A stretch of 64,000 nt of DNA from Longirhabdus pacifica (GCF_004115085.1 NZ_QXJP01000015.1:34535-98534), one strand, 5' to 3'. Positions 1-9,334 are shown, numbered from the stretch's first letter. Made by a program: numbers and translations. Notes: generated by a model not told the origin, from the letters alone.

Positions 1-1
1 A

Positions 2-1342
2 TGGGCCAACTGGGAACACTTCCGTGATTTAGAAGAGCGAGGATTAATGATGTACGGTCAAATGACAGCAGGCTCTTGGATTTACATTGGCACACAAGGC
101 ATTTTACAAGGTACGTATGAAACGTTCGCAGAAGCAGCCAATCAACATTTTAACGGTTCGCTTGCTGGCACCTTAACGGTAACGGCTGGTTTAGGTGGTA
201 TGGGCGGTGCTCAACCGTTAGCTGTCACGATGAATGGTGGTGTCGTTATTACGGTGGAATGCGATCCTACTTCTATACAGCGCCGCATAGAAACTCGTTA
301 TTGCGATGTGCAAGCGAACTCATTAGATGAAGCGTTACAACTCGCTACAAAGGCTAAAGAAGACAAAAAGCCGTTATCTATTGCCTTACTCGGGAATGCA
401 GCAGCCATATTACCACAAATGTTAGAACGTCAAATCATACCGGATTTAGTCACCGATCAAACTTCTGCACACGATGTGTTAAACGGATATATTCCCCTTG
501 ATCATACGATAGAGGAAGCCAAACAACTACGCCAACAAGACCCCGATAAGTACATTCAACTTGCAAAACAAAGTATAGTACAACATGTCGAAGCGATGCT
601 AGCGATGCAAAAGCAAGGTGCCGTCGTATTTGACTACGGCAACAATATTCGTCAAGTGGCTTTGGATGAAGGTGTGCAGCATGCTTTTGACTTCCCAGGT
701 TTTGTTCCTGCATTTATTCGTCCATTGTTTTGCGAAGGAAAAGGACCATTTCGCTGGGCGGCACTTTCCGGAGACCCTGAAGATATTCATGTTATTGATG
801 AAGCTATTTTAAAAGCATTCGCTCATGACACCCATCTTTGTCAATGGATACGTATGGCAAAAGAAAAAGTGCAATTTCAAGGCCTTCCAGCACGAATTTG
901 TTGGCTTGGTTACGGAGAACGTGCCAAGTTAGGAAAAATCATCAACGATATGGTAGCCTCAGGGCAACTGAAAGCTCCTATCGTCATTGGCCGAGATCAT
1001 CTAGATTGTGGCTCCGTTGCTTCGCCGAACAGAGAAACAGAAGCCATGCTGGACGGCAGCGATGCTGTTGCAGATTGGCCCATCCTCAACGCATTAATTA
1101 ATGCAGTCAATGGAGCGAGTTGGATTTCTGTTCATCACGGTGGAGGTGTTGGCATGGGTTATTCCCTTCACGCAGGTATGGTCATTGTTGCAGATGGAAC
1201 CGAAAAAGCAGCGGAGCGTTTACAACGCGTCTTAACTTCCGATCCCGGTATGGGCGTTGTTCGTCATGTTGATGCTGGCTATGACACTGCAATCCACACA
1301 GCCAAAACAAAAGGAGTCCACATTCCACTGTTAAAGGAGTAA
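2..1342 (+). CDS. hutU: Urocanate hydratase, 5' end cut by window edge
   Basis: Second step of histidine breakdown: hydrates urocanate to 4-imidazolone-5-propionate using bound NAD+. The reading frame is open from base 2 with no start in the window, so roughly the first 100 of the usual ~550 residues lie to the left. Visible family blocks are the glycine-rich NAD loop [10 protein letters not shown] (about bases 190-225), the block [14 protein letters not shown] with the conserved Cys near base 1007, and [14 protein letters not shown] near 1120-1160. hutI begins 5 nt after the stop codon, so this is the upstream part of a hutU-hutI-hutG operon. Partial only because of the window edge. Confidence 0.95.
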   Translation, partial: WANWEHFRDLEERGLMMYGQMTAGSWIYIGTQGILQGTYETFAEAANQHFNGSLAGTLTVTAGLGGMGGAQPLAVTMNGGVVITVECDPTSIQRRIETRYCDVQANSLDEALQLATKAKEDKKPLSIALLGNAAAILPQMLERQIIPDLVTDQTSAHDVLNGYIPLDHTIEEAKQLRQQDPDKYIQLAKQSIVQHVEAMLAMQKQGAVVFDYGNNIRQVALDEGVQHAFDFPGFVPAFIRPLFCEGKGPFRWAALSGDPEDIHVIDEAILKAFAHDTHLCQWIRMAKEKVQFQGLPARICWLGYGERAKLGKIINDMVASGQLKAPIVIGRDHLDCGSVASPNRETEAMLDGSDAVADWPILNALINAVNGASWISVHHGGGVGMGYSLHAGMVIVADGTEKAAERLQRVLTSDPGMGVVRHVDAGYDTAIHTAKTKGVHIPLLKE

Positions 1343-1347
1343 ACACA

Positions 1348-2649
1348 ATGAGTACAAAACGCGCTTGCATCATTAAAAATGCAAATCAAATCATTACGAT
1401 GGCAGGAAATAATACTGCTCCAAGAAAAAAAGAAGGTATGAGTGAGCTTGGCCTGATCAACAATGAAGATAAAAAAATGGTGATTGCTATTTATGACGGC
1501 AACATTTTAGCAGTAGGTGATACCACAACCGTTCAGCAGCGATTTCATGCGCTACAAATTACATCAGATGAAATAGAAGTTATCGATGCACAAGGAAAGT
1601 TGGTTTTACCAGGCTTTGTCGATCCGCATACCCATGTTGTGTTTGCTGGTTCTCGTGAATATGAATTGAATATGCGCTTAAATGGAGCATCATACTTAGA
1701 AATTTTACAGCAAGGCGGCGGCATACTCGCCACGACAAACATGACGAGAGAAGCAGATGAAACACAGTTAATAGCCGAAACGACGTTTCGATTAAATCAG
1801 TTTGCACTGCACGGAGTAACGACGATAGAAGCAAAAAGCGGATATGGCTTAACGACAAAAGATGAATGTAAAATGTTACACGTCATAAAAAAGTTAAATG
1901 ACTTGCACGCTTTAGATATCGTGCCTACCTTTATGGCTGCTCATGCCATTCCACCAGAGTACAAAGAAAACCCAGATGCCTACGTGGATCTGATTATTGA
2001 TGACATGCTGCCTATCATAAAGGAACATCAGCTTGCACAATTTTGTGATGTCTTTTGTGAACAAGGTGTATTTAATGTGGACCAATCCAAACGCATGTTA
2101 GAAGCTGCTAAAACTTACGGTCTTACTCCAAAAATTCATGCAGACGAAATCGTTTCTATTGGCGGCACTTTTTTAGCAAGTGAAGTGGGTGCTATTTCTG
2201 CTGAACATTTATTACAAACAAAATCAGATGGGATACAAGCGTTAGCGGAAGGAAACGTCATCGCTACTTTATTACCTGGTACAGCCTTTTATTTGATGGA
2301 GCCTTATGCAAAAGCGAGAGAGATGATTGATGCTGGTGTCGCTGTCACGTTGTCTACGGATCGCAATCCAGGCTCTTCCCCAACAGAAAACATACAACTC
2401 ATCATGAATTTAGCCTGCTTTCACATGAACATGACACCGGAGGAAGTGCTAGTCGCTACAACGATTAATGCTGCACACGCTATTCATATGCAAGATAAAG
2501 TAGGCAGCTTAGAAGAAGGAAAACAAGCCGACCTGATTATGATGGATATTCCAACTTATCATCACTTGCAATACCACTATGGAGTAAACCATGTCGATAC
2601 GGTGATGAAAAAAGGAAACATCATTGTACAAGGAGGTGTTCTGCTGTGA
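1348..2649 (+). CDS. hutI: Imidazolonepropionase
   Basis: Third step of histidine degradation: hydrolyses 4-imidazolone-5-propionate to N-formimidoyl-L-glutamate. It is a metal-dependent amidohydrolase of 433 residues; the family is usually about 415-420, and a slightly long N-terminal segment (residues ~18-45) accounts for the difference. Metal and substrate residues are visible: the H94-x-H96 pair in DPHTHVVFAG, AAHAIPPEYK, KIHADEIVSIGG and STDRNPGSSPTENIQL. An AAAGGAG site sits just before the ATG. The stop overlaps the GTG start of hutG by 4 nt (GTGA), which implies coupled translation. Confidence 0.96.
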   Translation: MSTKRACIIKNANQIITMAGNNTAPRKKEGMSELGLINNEDKKMVIAIYDGNILAVGDTTTVQQRFHALQITSDEIEVIDAQGKLVLPGFVDPHTHVVFAGSREYELNMRLNGASYLEILQQGGGILATTNMTREADETQLIAETTFRLNQFALHGVTTIEAKSGYGLTTKDECKMLHVIKKLNDLHALDIVPTFMAAHAIPPEYKENPDAYVDLIIDDMLPIIKEHQLAQFCDVFCEQGVFNVDQSKRMLEAAKTYGLTPKIHADEIVSIGGTFLASEVGAISAEHLLQTKSDGIQALAEGNVIATLLPGTAFYLMEPYAKAREMIDAGVAVTLSTDRNPGSSPTENIQLIMNLACFHMNMTPEEVLVATTINAAHAIHMQDKVGSLEEGKQADLIMMDIPTYHHLQYHYGVNHVDTVMKKGNIIVQGGVLL

Positions 2650-3638
2650 TCTATTCATCCTCAGCCCTCTCCCCTCCTGCTATCGTTCATGCAGGGGGTA
2701 GCAATGACCAGATGGACACCAAAGTGCACCAATGGATTACACCTTGGAAAGCAAAAGAAGATGTGTTTGACGTGGGCATCATTGGAGCTCCGCTCTCGCG
2801 CTCTTCTATTAGTGTCTCTGGGGCTAGCGAAACCCCCAATGCCATGCGTCTTGCATGGAAAGGATTCAGCACGTGGTATGCCGATTTTGATGTGGAACTT
2901 ACCCCCTTACAAGTAAGAGATATCGGGGACATTCGTATGCATACAACGGACATTCAGCAATGTCATGACAACATTGAGAAAGGCCTTATATCTTTATATC
3001 AACACTATCTTGATCGCCCTTTTCTTCCTATCGTGATTGGTGGAGATCATTCCATCACTCGTCCTGCATTTAATGCATTTGCTAAAGCAAATAAGGATGC
3101 ATCGATAGGGATCATTCAGTTTGATACCCACTTTGACGTAAGGAATTTAGTAGACGGCGGCCCGAGCAACGGTACACCTTTTCGTGGTTTAATAGAGCAA
3201 GACCATACGGTAAAAGGAGAAAACATTATTCAAATCGGCATTCATGGCTTTTCAAATAGTGCTGTATATCGAGATTATGTCAAAGCACAAGGCATAACCT
3301 ACTTCACGATGCGAGACATTCGCAAGCAAGGTGCAGAGTATATCATACAGCATAGTGTGGAATCACTAGCAAAGAAAGTAGATATCATCTATGTGACGGT
3401 AGATATGGATGTACTGGATATTTCCCATTGTCCTGGTTCGCCTGGAGCTGCTCCAGGAAGCATGTTATCGTGGGAGTTGTTCGAATGTTTGTATTTTCTA
3501 GGTCAACAATCTATTGTCAAAGCCGTCGATATCGTAGAATTAGATCCGACTAGAGACATAGCAAATATGTCTGTTAAAACCGCTTGTCATACTATGCTCT
3601 CCTTTTTATCTGGCTTGGTTCAACGGAATAAACATTGA
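2646..3638 (+). CDS. hutG: Formimidoylglutamase, arginase family
   Basis: Last step of this hut branch: hydrolyses N-formimidoyl-L-glutamate to L-glutamate and formamide. The 330-residue ureohydrolase carries the Mn2+-binding signatures VIGGDHSITRPA, IIQFDTHFDVR (usually DAHxD) and VDMDVLDISHCPG. The start is GTG, inside the end of hutI, with GGAGG nine bases upstream. The N-terminus (residues 1-30) is Ser/Pro-rich and poorly conserved; a later start is possible, but no better ribosome site is seen. No convincing terminator follows; the next ~380 bases are AT-rich and non-coding. Confidence 0.93.
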   Translation: MIYSSSALSPPAIVHAGGSNDQMDTKVHQWITPWKAKEDVFDVGIIGAPLSRSSISVSGASETPNAMRLAWKGFSTWYADFDVELTPLQVRDIGDIRMHTTDIQQCHDNIEKGLISLYQHYLDRPFLPIVIGGDHSITRPAFNAFAKANKDASIGIIQFDTHFDVRNLVDGGPSNGTPFRGLIEQDHTVKGENIIQIGIHGFSNSAVYRDYVKAQGITYFTMRDIRKQGAEYIIQHSVESLAKKVDIIYVTVDMDVLDISHCPGSPGAAPGSMLSWELFECLYFLGQQSIVKAVDIVELDPTRDIANMSVKTACHTMLSFLSGLVQRNKH

Positions 3639-4027
3639 AAAATATAGAGATTCTATTATGACAGCATGACAGTAAGTTTCTTCATAGATTGTAGATTTTA
3701 AGATTTAGATTTTTATTTTATATTTTTAGTTTTAGATTTAAAATTACGTCTTAGATTGTATCTGAAGTACCGTCTAAAATATAAAGTACATTTAATTTAT
3801 TTCATTGAATTTTTTTGATATAATAATGATGATTTTAGTTTGAACTAGTATCTACCTTGTCTACATCATGTTTTGCATGCGTCATGGTTCCTTTTCGTTT
3901 GATTCATGATCTAAACATGTCTTCGTTAACATTCATCATTTTATTATCACTTTGTGTTGAATGATAATTAAGGTTTAATTAGGTAAGGATAGTACTAAAA
4001 AAATAATAGAAATAGGATGTGGAAAAT
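3639..4027. other. Non-coding AT-rich interval between hutG and the nitroreductase gene
   Basis: No gene was seen on either strand. Bases ~3685-3765 are a low-complexity run in which TAG/AAG triplets recur every few bases. A TATAAT at 3819-3824 is a possible -10 for the nitroreductase gene, but no good -35 stands 16-18 nt before it. No strong terminator hairpin was found after hutG. Confidence 0.5.
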
Positions 4028-4645
4028 ATGTCTGAAAATATTTACGATGTGATGACCGCTCGTCAAAGTGTTAAAAAATACGTGAAGGATCATCAAATTT
4101 CTGAGCAAGAGTTAGAGGAAATTTTAACACTTGCAGCAAAAGCACCTTCATCATGGAATTTACAACATTGGCGTTATCTTGTCATTACTTCTCAAGAGAT
4201 GAAAGAAAAGATTTTACCGATTGCTTACAATCAACAACAAGTCGTTGAATCTTCAGCTACTGTTGTATTGTTAGGGGATTTAGAAGCAAATAAAACAGGT
4301 AAAGTACTTTATGGTGAAGCATTGAAACAAGGATTTTTGACACAAGAATTACATGATACTTTGTTGCAGCAAATTGATTGGAGTTATTCCAATCCAGAAA
4401 TAGCGAAAAGCGAAGCAGTTTTAAATGCTAGTTTATCCGGTATGCAACTTATGCTAGCTGCAAAGGCAAAAGGATATGACACTTGTCCGATGGGTGGCTT
4501 TGATAAAGAAGCTATCGTCAAAGAACTAAACATTCCTGACCGTTACATACCCGTTATGCTAATCACCATCGGGAAGCAAGCAGAACCAGCTCGTCCGACT
4601 GGCAGACTGCCATTAGATCAACTCGTGATCAAAGAAACATTCTAA
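4028..4645 (+). CDS. Nitroreductase family NAD(P)H oxidoreductase (YdgI/YodC-like)
   Basis: An FMN-dependent nitroreductase-fold enzyme of 205 residues. The N-terminal MTARQSVKKY segment (family R-R/Q-S), APSSWNLQHWRYLVI and the C-terminal GYDTCPMGGFDKEAI block are typical of the small cytoplasmic nitroreductases that reduce nitro or quinone compounds with NAD(P)H. The physiological substrate cannot be read from sequence. I start it at the ATG at 4028 rather than the in-frame GTG at 4019, because the AGGATGTGG-type ribosome site lies just before 4028. It stands alone between convergent hut units and shares a strong downstream hairpin with hutH. It is unrelated to the SagB genes of the RiPP cluster beyond the common fold. 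Confidence 0.88.
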   Translation: MSENIYDVMTARQSVKKYVKDHQISEQELEEILTLAAKAPSSWNLQHWRYLVITSQEMKEKILPIAYNQQQVVESSATVVLLGDLEANKTGKVLYGEALKQGFLTQELHDTLLQQIDWSYSNPEIAKSEAVLNASLSGMQLMLAAKAKGYDTCPMGGFDKEAIVKELNIPDRYIPVMLITIGKQAEPARPTGRLPLDQLVIKETF

Positions 4646-4660
4646 TCCATTTACCATACT

Positions 4661-4711
4661 AAAAAAGAGGATAGTCCCTTCATATAGAAGAAAAAGGGCT
4701 ATCCTTTTTTT
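4661..4711. terminator. Bidirectional intrinsic terminator between the nitroreductase gene and hutH
   Basis: The arms AGGATAGTCCCTT (4668-4680) and AAGGGCTATCCT (4694-4705) pair with one bulged base. The hairpin is flanked by an A-run on the left and a T-run on the right, so it can end the + strand nitroreductase transcript and the - strand hutH transcript. Confidence 0.85.
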
Positions 4712-4714
4712 GCT

Positions 4715-4740
4715 TTTACGCCTGGCACCTGAGGCGTAAA
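4715..4740. repeat. Dispersed palindrome, copy 1
   Basis: A perfect 9-bp inverted repeat TTTACGCCT...AGGCGTAAA with spacer GGCACCTG. The same arms and a near-identical spacer recur at 40088-40113, and a half copy is at 39972-39984. It lies between the terminator and the 3' end of hutH. Function unknown. Confidence 0.75.
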
Positions 4741-4751
4741 CTTGATTCTCA

Positions 4752-6257
4752 TTATTTCTCCGTCTTATTTAACTCCACCTTTACTAACTTTTCCGCAATC
4801 TCTAAGTCCTTGTACATCTCCCGATCATGCTTTAATTTAGGTATGACCCTTCTCAGGGTGTCATATGCCTGTTTACTTCCCTTCCCTAATTGCCCTGAGC
4901 CAAAATCAATGGCTTGACATGCCGTCATGTATTCAATAGCGATGACTTTTTGTACGTTAGCAATGACGGTTCTACATTTTCTCGCGCCCGTAGTTCCCAT
5001 GCTAACATGATCTTCTTGATTGGCAGAGGAAGGAATGGAATCTACACTAGCAGGATGAGACAGCACTTTATTTTCTGAAACGATAGATGCAGCTGCATAT
5101 TGGGCAATCATGAACCCGGAATGAAGCCCACCATACTGTGTCAAAAAGCCAGGAAGACCACTCAGTTGCGGATTAACTAATCTCTCTATCCTTCTTTCTG
5201 AAATATTTGCTAATTCAGATAATGAAATACATAAAAAGTCCGCTGCTAACGCCATCGGTTGTCCGTGAAAGTTACCACCAGAAATGACATCGTTTGTTTC
5301 AGGAAACAATATCGGATTGTCTGTCACACTGTTACACTCCCGCTCCACCCACTGTGATACAAAATGCAATATATCCCTTGTCGCTCCGTGTACTTGTGGA
5401 ATACAACGAATACTATAAGCATCTTGGACTCTTAACTGCCCCATCATCGTGGTTCGTTCACTGCCTTGCAAATGAGACATTAATGCTTGAGCAGATGTTT
5501 GCTGACCAGGATGAGGACGCAATTGGTGCAAGCGCGGATCAAAAGCGCTGGTAATTCCTTGTAGCCCTTCCACCGTTAATGCTGCGATCACTTCTGCATT
5601 TTCCAACGTTATTTTCGCATCATGTATTGCTAAACAGAGCAATGCTGTCATCGCTTGGGTGCCATTGATTAACGCTAATCCTTCTTTTGCCTCTAGCGTG
5701 ATCGGACTTAGTCCCGCTGCTGAAAGTGCCTGTAGTCCCGACATAACCTTTCCTTTGTAAGTTGCCTCCCCTTTCCCTATCATCACTAAGACGATGTGAG
5801 CTAACGGTGCTAAATCACCACTTGCTCCCAGCGAACCTTGCTCTGGTACGATAGGATGTACACCGCGATTACACATGTCCACTAATTGCTGTAACGTCTC
5901 TAATCTGATGCCAGAATGCCCTTGAACAAGCGAATTTATTCGAAGTGCCATCATTGCTCTTACCACTTCTACGGAAAAAGGAGTGCCCATTCCACATGCA
6001 TGACTCATAATTAAATTTTCTTGCAGGTCGGTCACATCTTCCTCTGAAATAACGATATCCGAAAACTTACCGAATCCAGTCGTAATACCGTAAACAACCT
6101 CTCCTTTTTCCACAATATGTTCAATTTGTTGTCTAGCTGAAGCAACACGATGTAGTACATCCTCGGCTATTGTAATTTTATTTTCATCTCTAGCGACAGC
6201 TGCAACTTGAGCTATAGTTAGCGATGTTCCATTTAAAGACACAACCTTATTATCCAT
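4752..6257 (-). CDS. hutH: Histidine ammonia-lyase (histidase)
   Basis: First step of histidine degradation: removes ammonia from L-histidine to give trans-urocanate. The 501-residue protein has the Ala-Ser-Gly triad (about residues 145-147, in GSLGASGDLAPLAH) that cyclises to the MIO electrophile, the Y56 region VVYGITTGFG, and the C-terminal core with SIPSSANQEDHVSMG. The start is the second of two near ATGs, nine bases after AAAGGAGG; the first gives only three codons. Unlike the B. subtilis hutPHUIGM order, hutH is transcribed alone and converges on hutUIG. It has its own leader with a terminator-like hairpin. Confidence 0.96.
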   Translation of the reverse strand: MDNKVVSLNGTSLTIAQVAAVARDENKITIAEDVLHRVASARQQIEHIVEKGEVVYGITTGFGKFSDIVISEEDVTDLQENLIMSHACGMGTPFSVEVVRAMMALRINSLVQGHSGIRLETLQQLVDMCNRGVHPIVPEQGSLGASGDLAPLAHIVLVMIGKGEATYKGKVMSGLQALSAAGLSPITLEAKEGLALINGTQAMTALLCLAIHDAKITLENAEVIAALTVEGLQGITSAFDPRLHQLRPHPGQQTSAQALMSHLQGSERTTMMGQLRVQDAYSIRCIPQVHGATRDILHFVSQWVERECNSVTDNPILFPETNDVISGGNFHGQPMALAADFLCISLSELANISERRIERLVNPQLSGLPGFLTQYGGLHSGFMIAQYAAASIVSENKVLSHPASVDSIPSSANQEDHVSMGTTGARKCRTVIANVQKVIAIEYMTACQAIDFGSGQLGKGSKQAYDTLRRVIPKLKHDREMYKDLEIAEKLVKVELNKTEK

Positions 6258-6376
6258 CCATATTTTCCTCCTTTAATAAAAGAAAGCATAAAAAAAGAAT
6301 GAGGCGTAATCTCCTCATTCTTTTTTTGATCTATGTCATTGTCCCAATATTGATTCAGCCTATACAGACATAACAT
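6233..6376 (-). CDS. Possible 47-codon leader ORF upstream of and overlapping hutH
   Basis: A short frame starting at ATG 6376 with a well-placed GAGGAG nine bases upstream. It reads through the whole terminator-like hairpin at 6290-6327 and ends 25 nt inside hutH in another frame. The peptide begins MLCLYRLNQYW and contains only one His, so it is not a His-run leader. If translated, ribosomes would cross the hairpin. It does not resemble HutP. The call rests on the ribosome site and position only. Confidence 0.35.
   Translation of the reverse strand: MLCLYRLNQYWDNDIDQKKNEEITPHSFFMLSFIKGGKYGWIIRLCL
6290..6327 (-). terminator. Terminator/attenuator hairpin in the hutH leader
   Basis: A perfect 15-bp inverted repeat: AAAAAAAGAATGAGG (6290-6304), 8-nt loop, CCTCATTCTTTTTTT (6313-6327). 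On the hutH strand it is a stem ending in seven U residues, about 35 nt before the hutH start and downstream of a likely promoter. That is the arrangement of a conditional terminator. In B. subtilis the hut operon is controlled by HutP antitermination (established); control by HutP here is inference. Confidence 0.75.
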
Positions 6377-6430
6377 GACGTATCGCTCCTCAAATGGTAA
6401 ACTGTATAACATCATTTTCCATTATCATTT

Positions 6431-6441
6431 ATTATACCACA
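6431..6441 (-). promoter_or_regulatory. Likely extended -10 promoter for hutH
   Basis: Read on the - strand this is TGTGGTATAAT, a TATAAT box preceded by a TG dinucleotide. The -35 region is weak. Transcription from here would give a leader of about 165 nt containing the possible leader ORF and the hairpin. Confidence 0.55.
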
Positions 6442-6503
6442 ATGTATGCATTCACATGGTTGTATATATTTTTTTATGAACGATATAAGCTGGTGTAACA
6501 AGT

Positions 6504-7079
6504 TTATTCAACTTCAATAGATCCGTCTTGTATAGAAAGCAGCTTCTCTTTTAAAATAGGAAAATAAGCGTGAAGCTTTTTGTTCGTAAAGGAAGACCAC
6601 TGCTTCATATCGCCATCTAGTATGAATGCTCGCATTTTCGTTGCGCTGATGTCCACCCTATCCCTTGGAACGACGATTTGCTCAATACCCTTTAACTGTT
6701 CCTCTTCAAACCATAAATTTCTTTCTTCATCATTACCCATGATCATTGTATCTAGTGCATGTGGTAGTCCAAAATATTTACCCCAAGATCTCGCGTGGTC
6801 TAACACGTACTGTCCCCACATCGTACTATGATCATTTTCATTGGTTAAATCATTTAAAAAACCAATATGCACACGCGGATGATCCCCGTAAATTTCTTTT
6901 AACATATCTAAGCGAAGCTGCATAGGAAGCGGATTTCGAACGGTTCCTTCTACTTGTGCAGAACCTATTAAAACAACAATATGCTCACATGAATGAAGTG
7001 CTGTTTCGATCAAATATTCATGTCCAATGTGTACATTTTGAAACCGTCCAAGAATAAAACCAAACTTATGCTGTGTCAT
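6504..7079 (-). CDS. NadM/NadR-like nucleotidyltransferase (NMN adenylyltransferase family)
   Basis: A 191-residue cytidylyltransferase-fold protein. The N-terminal GRFQNVHIGHEYLI is the G-R-F-x-x-x-H-x-G-H nucleotide-binding motif, and DISATKMR near residue 145 is the ISxTxxR motif of NMN adenylyltransferases. It probably joins AMP to a pyridine mononucleotide in NAD salvage. NMN versus nicotinate mononucleotide cannot be decided, and no NUDIX or RNK domain is fused to it. The gene lies 18 nt after the ABC-F gene on the same strand and probably depends on that transcript. Confidence 0.8.
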   Translation of the reverse strand: MTQHKFGFILGRFQNVHIGHEYLIETALHSCEHIVVLIGSAQVEGTVRNPLPMQLRLDMLKEIYGDHPRVHIGFLNDLTNENDHSTMWGQYVLDHARSWGKYFGLPHALDTMIMGNDEERNLWFEEEQLKGIEQIVVPRDRVDISATKMRAFILDGDMKQWSSFTNKKLHAYFPILKEKLLSIQDGSIEVE

Positions 7080-7097
7080 CTTCCATTTCCCCTGCTT

Positions 7098-9050
7098 TTA
7101 TGATAGGAATGTTTCAAGTTGCTCATATAACTGATTCCTCCTCTGTTCTAAATCCTCACATTCACTGTATAGCTGATTGAGTTGCTCTGAATCTTCTACA
7201 GACTCTATTTGTTTTTGTATTTGCTCATATATCGTTTGCAGCTCTTTTTCTATTTGCTCTATGTTACGCTCTAATAGTTCCCATTGCTGTTCATCACTTT
7301 CCTGTTGTATCGCTTTAGGTTGTTCAACGTTCTCTTGTGCTAACGATTTCGCTTCTTTCCATGTTACCTCTTTTTTACTTTGATTTCTAGTCATTGCAGT
7401 GTCATCATGATGGTGGACGTTAGATTTGAATTCGTGATGCTTCTTTTTCGCTTCATCATAGTTTCCAAGATAATAGTACATCGTATGATCCTCTATCCAG
7501 TAGACGTTGTGAAATAAGCGGTTTAAAAAATAACGATCATGGGATACCGTAATGACTGTCCCCTCGTAGTTCTCCAGCGCCTCTTCCAGCACTTCTCTCG
7601 ATGCGATGTCGAGATGGTTCGTAGGTTCATCTAATATTAAACAATTTGTATTTTGCTGAAGCAGCTGTGCAAGACGTAGGCGGACTCTTTCTCCACCACT
7701 AAGCTGATCTACTTTGCGAAAAACGGCGTGCCCATAAAACATAAAGGCAGCTAATATTTGTCTTGCTTCTGCTTCAGACACCATCACTTCACGTCGAAAA
7801 GCATCAATGACACGCTCGTTAACGATGCTTTTATCTATGGAGTCTTGTGATACGTAACCAATGTTCACATTACTTCCCACAAGAACTTCTCCCTGATCTG
7901 GAGATAGTTGGTTTAGTATCATTTTTAATAATGTCGATTTTCCTGTACCGTTTCCACCTACAATGGCGATTTTATCTTTATATTGCACATTCATCTGGAT
8001 AGCACGGAATATTTCTTTGTTGGCAAATGATTTACTTACTTGTTGCAACTTGATGACTTCTTTACCACTACGTTTGTTCACATCGAAGTCTATTTTCATT
8101 TTTTTGTGCACAGGTGGACGCTCTATTTTCTCCATTCTTTGCAGTGCTCGCTCCATATTTTTGGCTCTTTTATGCAATCCTTCATTCGGTGGATTAGATC
8201 GATTTGCCCACTCCCGCAGCCTTTTTATCGCTTCTTTCATTTTTTTTATTTTCTTTTGCTGATTTTCATAGTCCGCAAACTGTTTTAGTATCCGCTCTTC
8301 CTTTTGCTTCACATAATCACTGTAATTAGTGAAATACGTGCTTAGCTCTCCTTGTTCGAGATCTATAATTTTATGAACCGTCTCATCTAAAAAGTAGCGA
8401 TCATGAGAGATGATAACTACCGTTCCTTTGTAAGATTGTATAAACTTGCCCAGCCACTCCATCGCAATAATATCGAGATGATTCGTCGGTTCATCGAGCA
8501 GCAGTAATTCAGGCTCTTGCAATAGCATGAGTGCGAGACTCACTTTCGTCTTCTCTCCACCACTTAACTGAGAGAACAACTGTGGTATAAGAGCATGAAT
8601 TTGTAACCCATTGACCATGCGTTCTATATTTTCTTCTATTTCGTATCCACCTTGAATGGTGAATGTCTCTTGCATCACACCGTACTTCTCCGTCACTTGC
8701 TCTATTTCATCTGATGGCAAAGAAGTCGCCATTTTTAGCTCTAATGTTTTCATTTCCTGCTGTATTTTCAATAGAGGTTGAAATGCTGTACGTAACACTT
8801 CATGAACGGTCATGGTATTTGGAAAAGATGGAATTTGAGCTAAATAACCAATGGACGTCCCTTTTTTCCAATGCACTTGCCCTGTATCTGCTGTTTCTTG
8901 TCCTGCTAATATCTTCATTAGTGTCGTTTTGCCACTGCCGTTGTGTCCTACTAGTCCTATTCTTTCGTTTTCATTGATTTGTAAAGTTAACGCAGTGAAG
9001 ATTGGATTGCCTCCGTAATTTTTGCTGATTTCGTTTACGCTACATAACAT
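7098..9050 (-). CDS. ABC-F family ATPase (ribosome-associated, possible antibiotic protection)
   Basis: Two ABC domains in one 650-residue chain and no membrane segments, the ABC-F layout. The first Walker A is GHNGSGKT (35-42) with signature LSGGEKTK; the second is GGNGTGKS with LSGGERVR; both have LLLDEPTNHLD-type Walker B motifs. The inter-domain linker is basic and long (EERILKQFADYENQQKKIKKMKEAIKR region), and the C-terminal ~90 residues are Gln/Glu-rich coiled coil. ABC-F proteins bind the ribosomal E site; some rescue stalled ribosomes and others protect against antibiotics. The elaborate leader (upstream ORF plus stacked terminators) favours an antibiotic-inducible protein, but the exact subfamily is not clear. 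AAGGAG precedes the ATG. Confidence 0.92.
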   Translation of the reverse strand: MLCSVNEISKNYGGNPIFTALTLQINENERIGLVGHNGSGKTTLMKILAGQETADTGQVHWKKGTSIGYLAQIPSFPNTMTVHEVLRTAFQPLLKIQQEMKTLELKMATSLPSDEIEQVTEKYGVMQETFTIQGGYEIEENIERMVNGLQIHALIPQLFSQLSGGEKTKVSLALMLLQEPELLLLDEPTNHLDIIAMEWLGKFIQSYKGTVVIISHDRYFLDETVHKIIDLEQGELSTYFTNYSDYVKQKEERILKQFADYENQQKKIKKMKEAIKRLREWANRSNPPNEGLHKRAKNMERALQRMEKIERPPVHKKMKIDFDVNKRSGKEVIKLQQVSKSFANKEIFRAIQMNVQYKDKIAIVGGNGTGKSTLLKMILNQLSPDQGEVLVGSNVNIGYVSQDSIDKSIVNERVIDAFRREVMVSEAEARQILAAFMFYGHAVFRKVDQLSGGERVRLRLAQLLQQNTNCLILDEPTNHLDIASREVLEEALENYEGTVITVSHDRYFLNRLFHNVYWIEDHTMYYYLGNYDEAKKKHHEFKSNVHHHDDTAMTRNQSKKEVTWKEAKSLAQENVEQPKAIQQESDEQQWELLERNIEQIEKELQTIYEQIQKQIESVEDSEQLNQLYSECEDLEQRRNQLYEQLETFLS

Positions 9051-9181
9051 GATGGTGATTCTCCTTCATTTTTATATTTTACATGTTGCAGTAAAAATGA
9101 CAGTGAGAACGGTTTTAGCCCACTTTATACATCTAGTTCATCACCATGTATCTGTGGACATCATGAACACAAAAAACATAT

Positions 9182-9219
9182 AAAAAAAGCTACAGGAAAG
9201 CATAAACCTCTCCCATAGC
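9182..9219 (-). terminator. Leader terminator T2 upstream of the ABC-F gene
   Basis: On the - strand, GCTATGGGAGAG pairs over 12 bp (some G-U) with CTTTCCTGTAGC across a 7-nt loop. Seven T residues follow. It lies about 130 nt before the ABC-F start. Confidence 0.7.
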
Positions 9220-9268
9220 CATAGATTTTGCCGCATCATTTCAAAGCAATAGCGACAATAAAAGCATC

Positions 9269-9294
9269 AAAAAAGAGAGCTCTAATGAGCTCTC
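9269..9294 (-). terminator. Leader terminator T1 upstream of the ABC-F gene
   Basis: A perfect 8-bp stem GAGAGCTC / GAGCTCTC with a 4-nt loop. Six T residues follow on the - strand. It sits about 40 nt after the leader ORF stop. Confidence 0.75.
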
Positions 9295-9334
9295 CCTTTG
9301 TCCATACTATATTTGAGTGGGCTAAAGAGATTTC

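Noticed and set aside
450..1101. Open frames overlapping hutU in other frames
   Set aside because: They lie inside a clearly conserved gene, lack ribosome sites and encode no recognisable protein.
4028..4645. The nitroreductase as part of the RiPP cluster
   Set aside because: It is 45 kb away and of the small cytoplasmic nitroreductase type, not SagB.
6233..6415. The longer 60-codon version of the hutH leader ORF as a hutP gene
   Set aside because: HutP is about 150 residues and this peptide shows no resemblance; only the shorter start at 6376 has a ribosome site.
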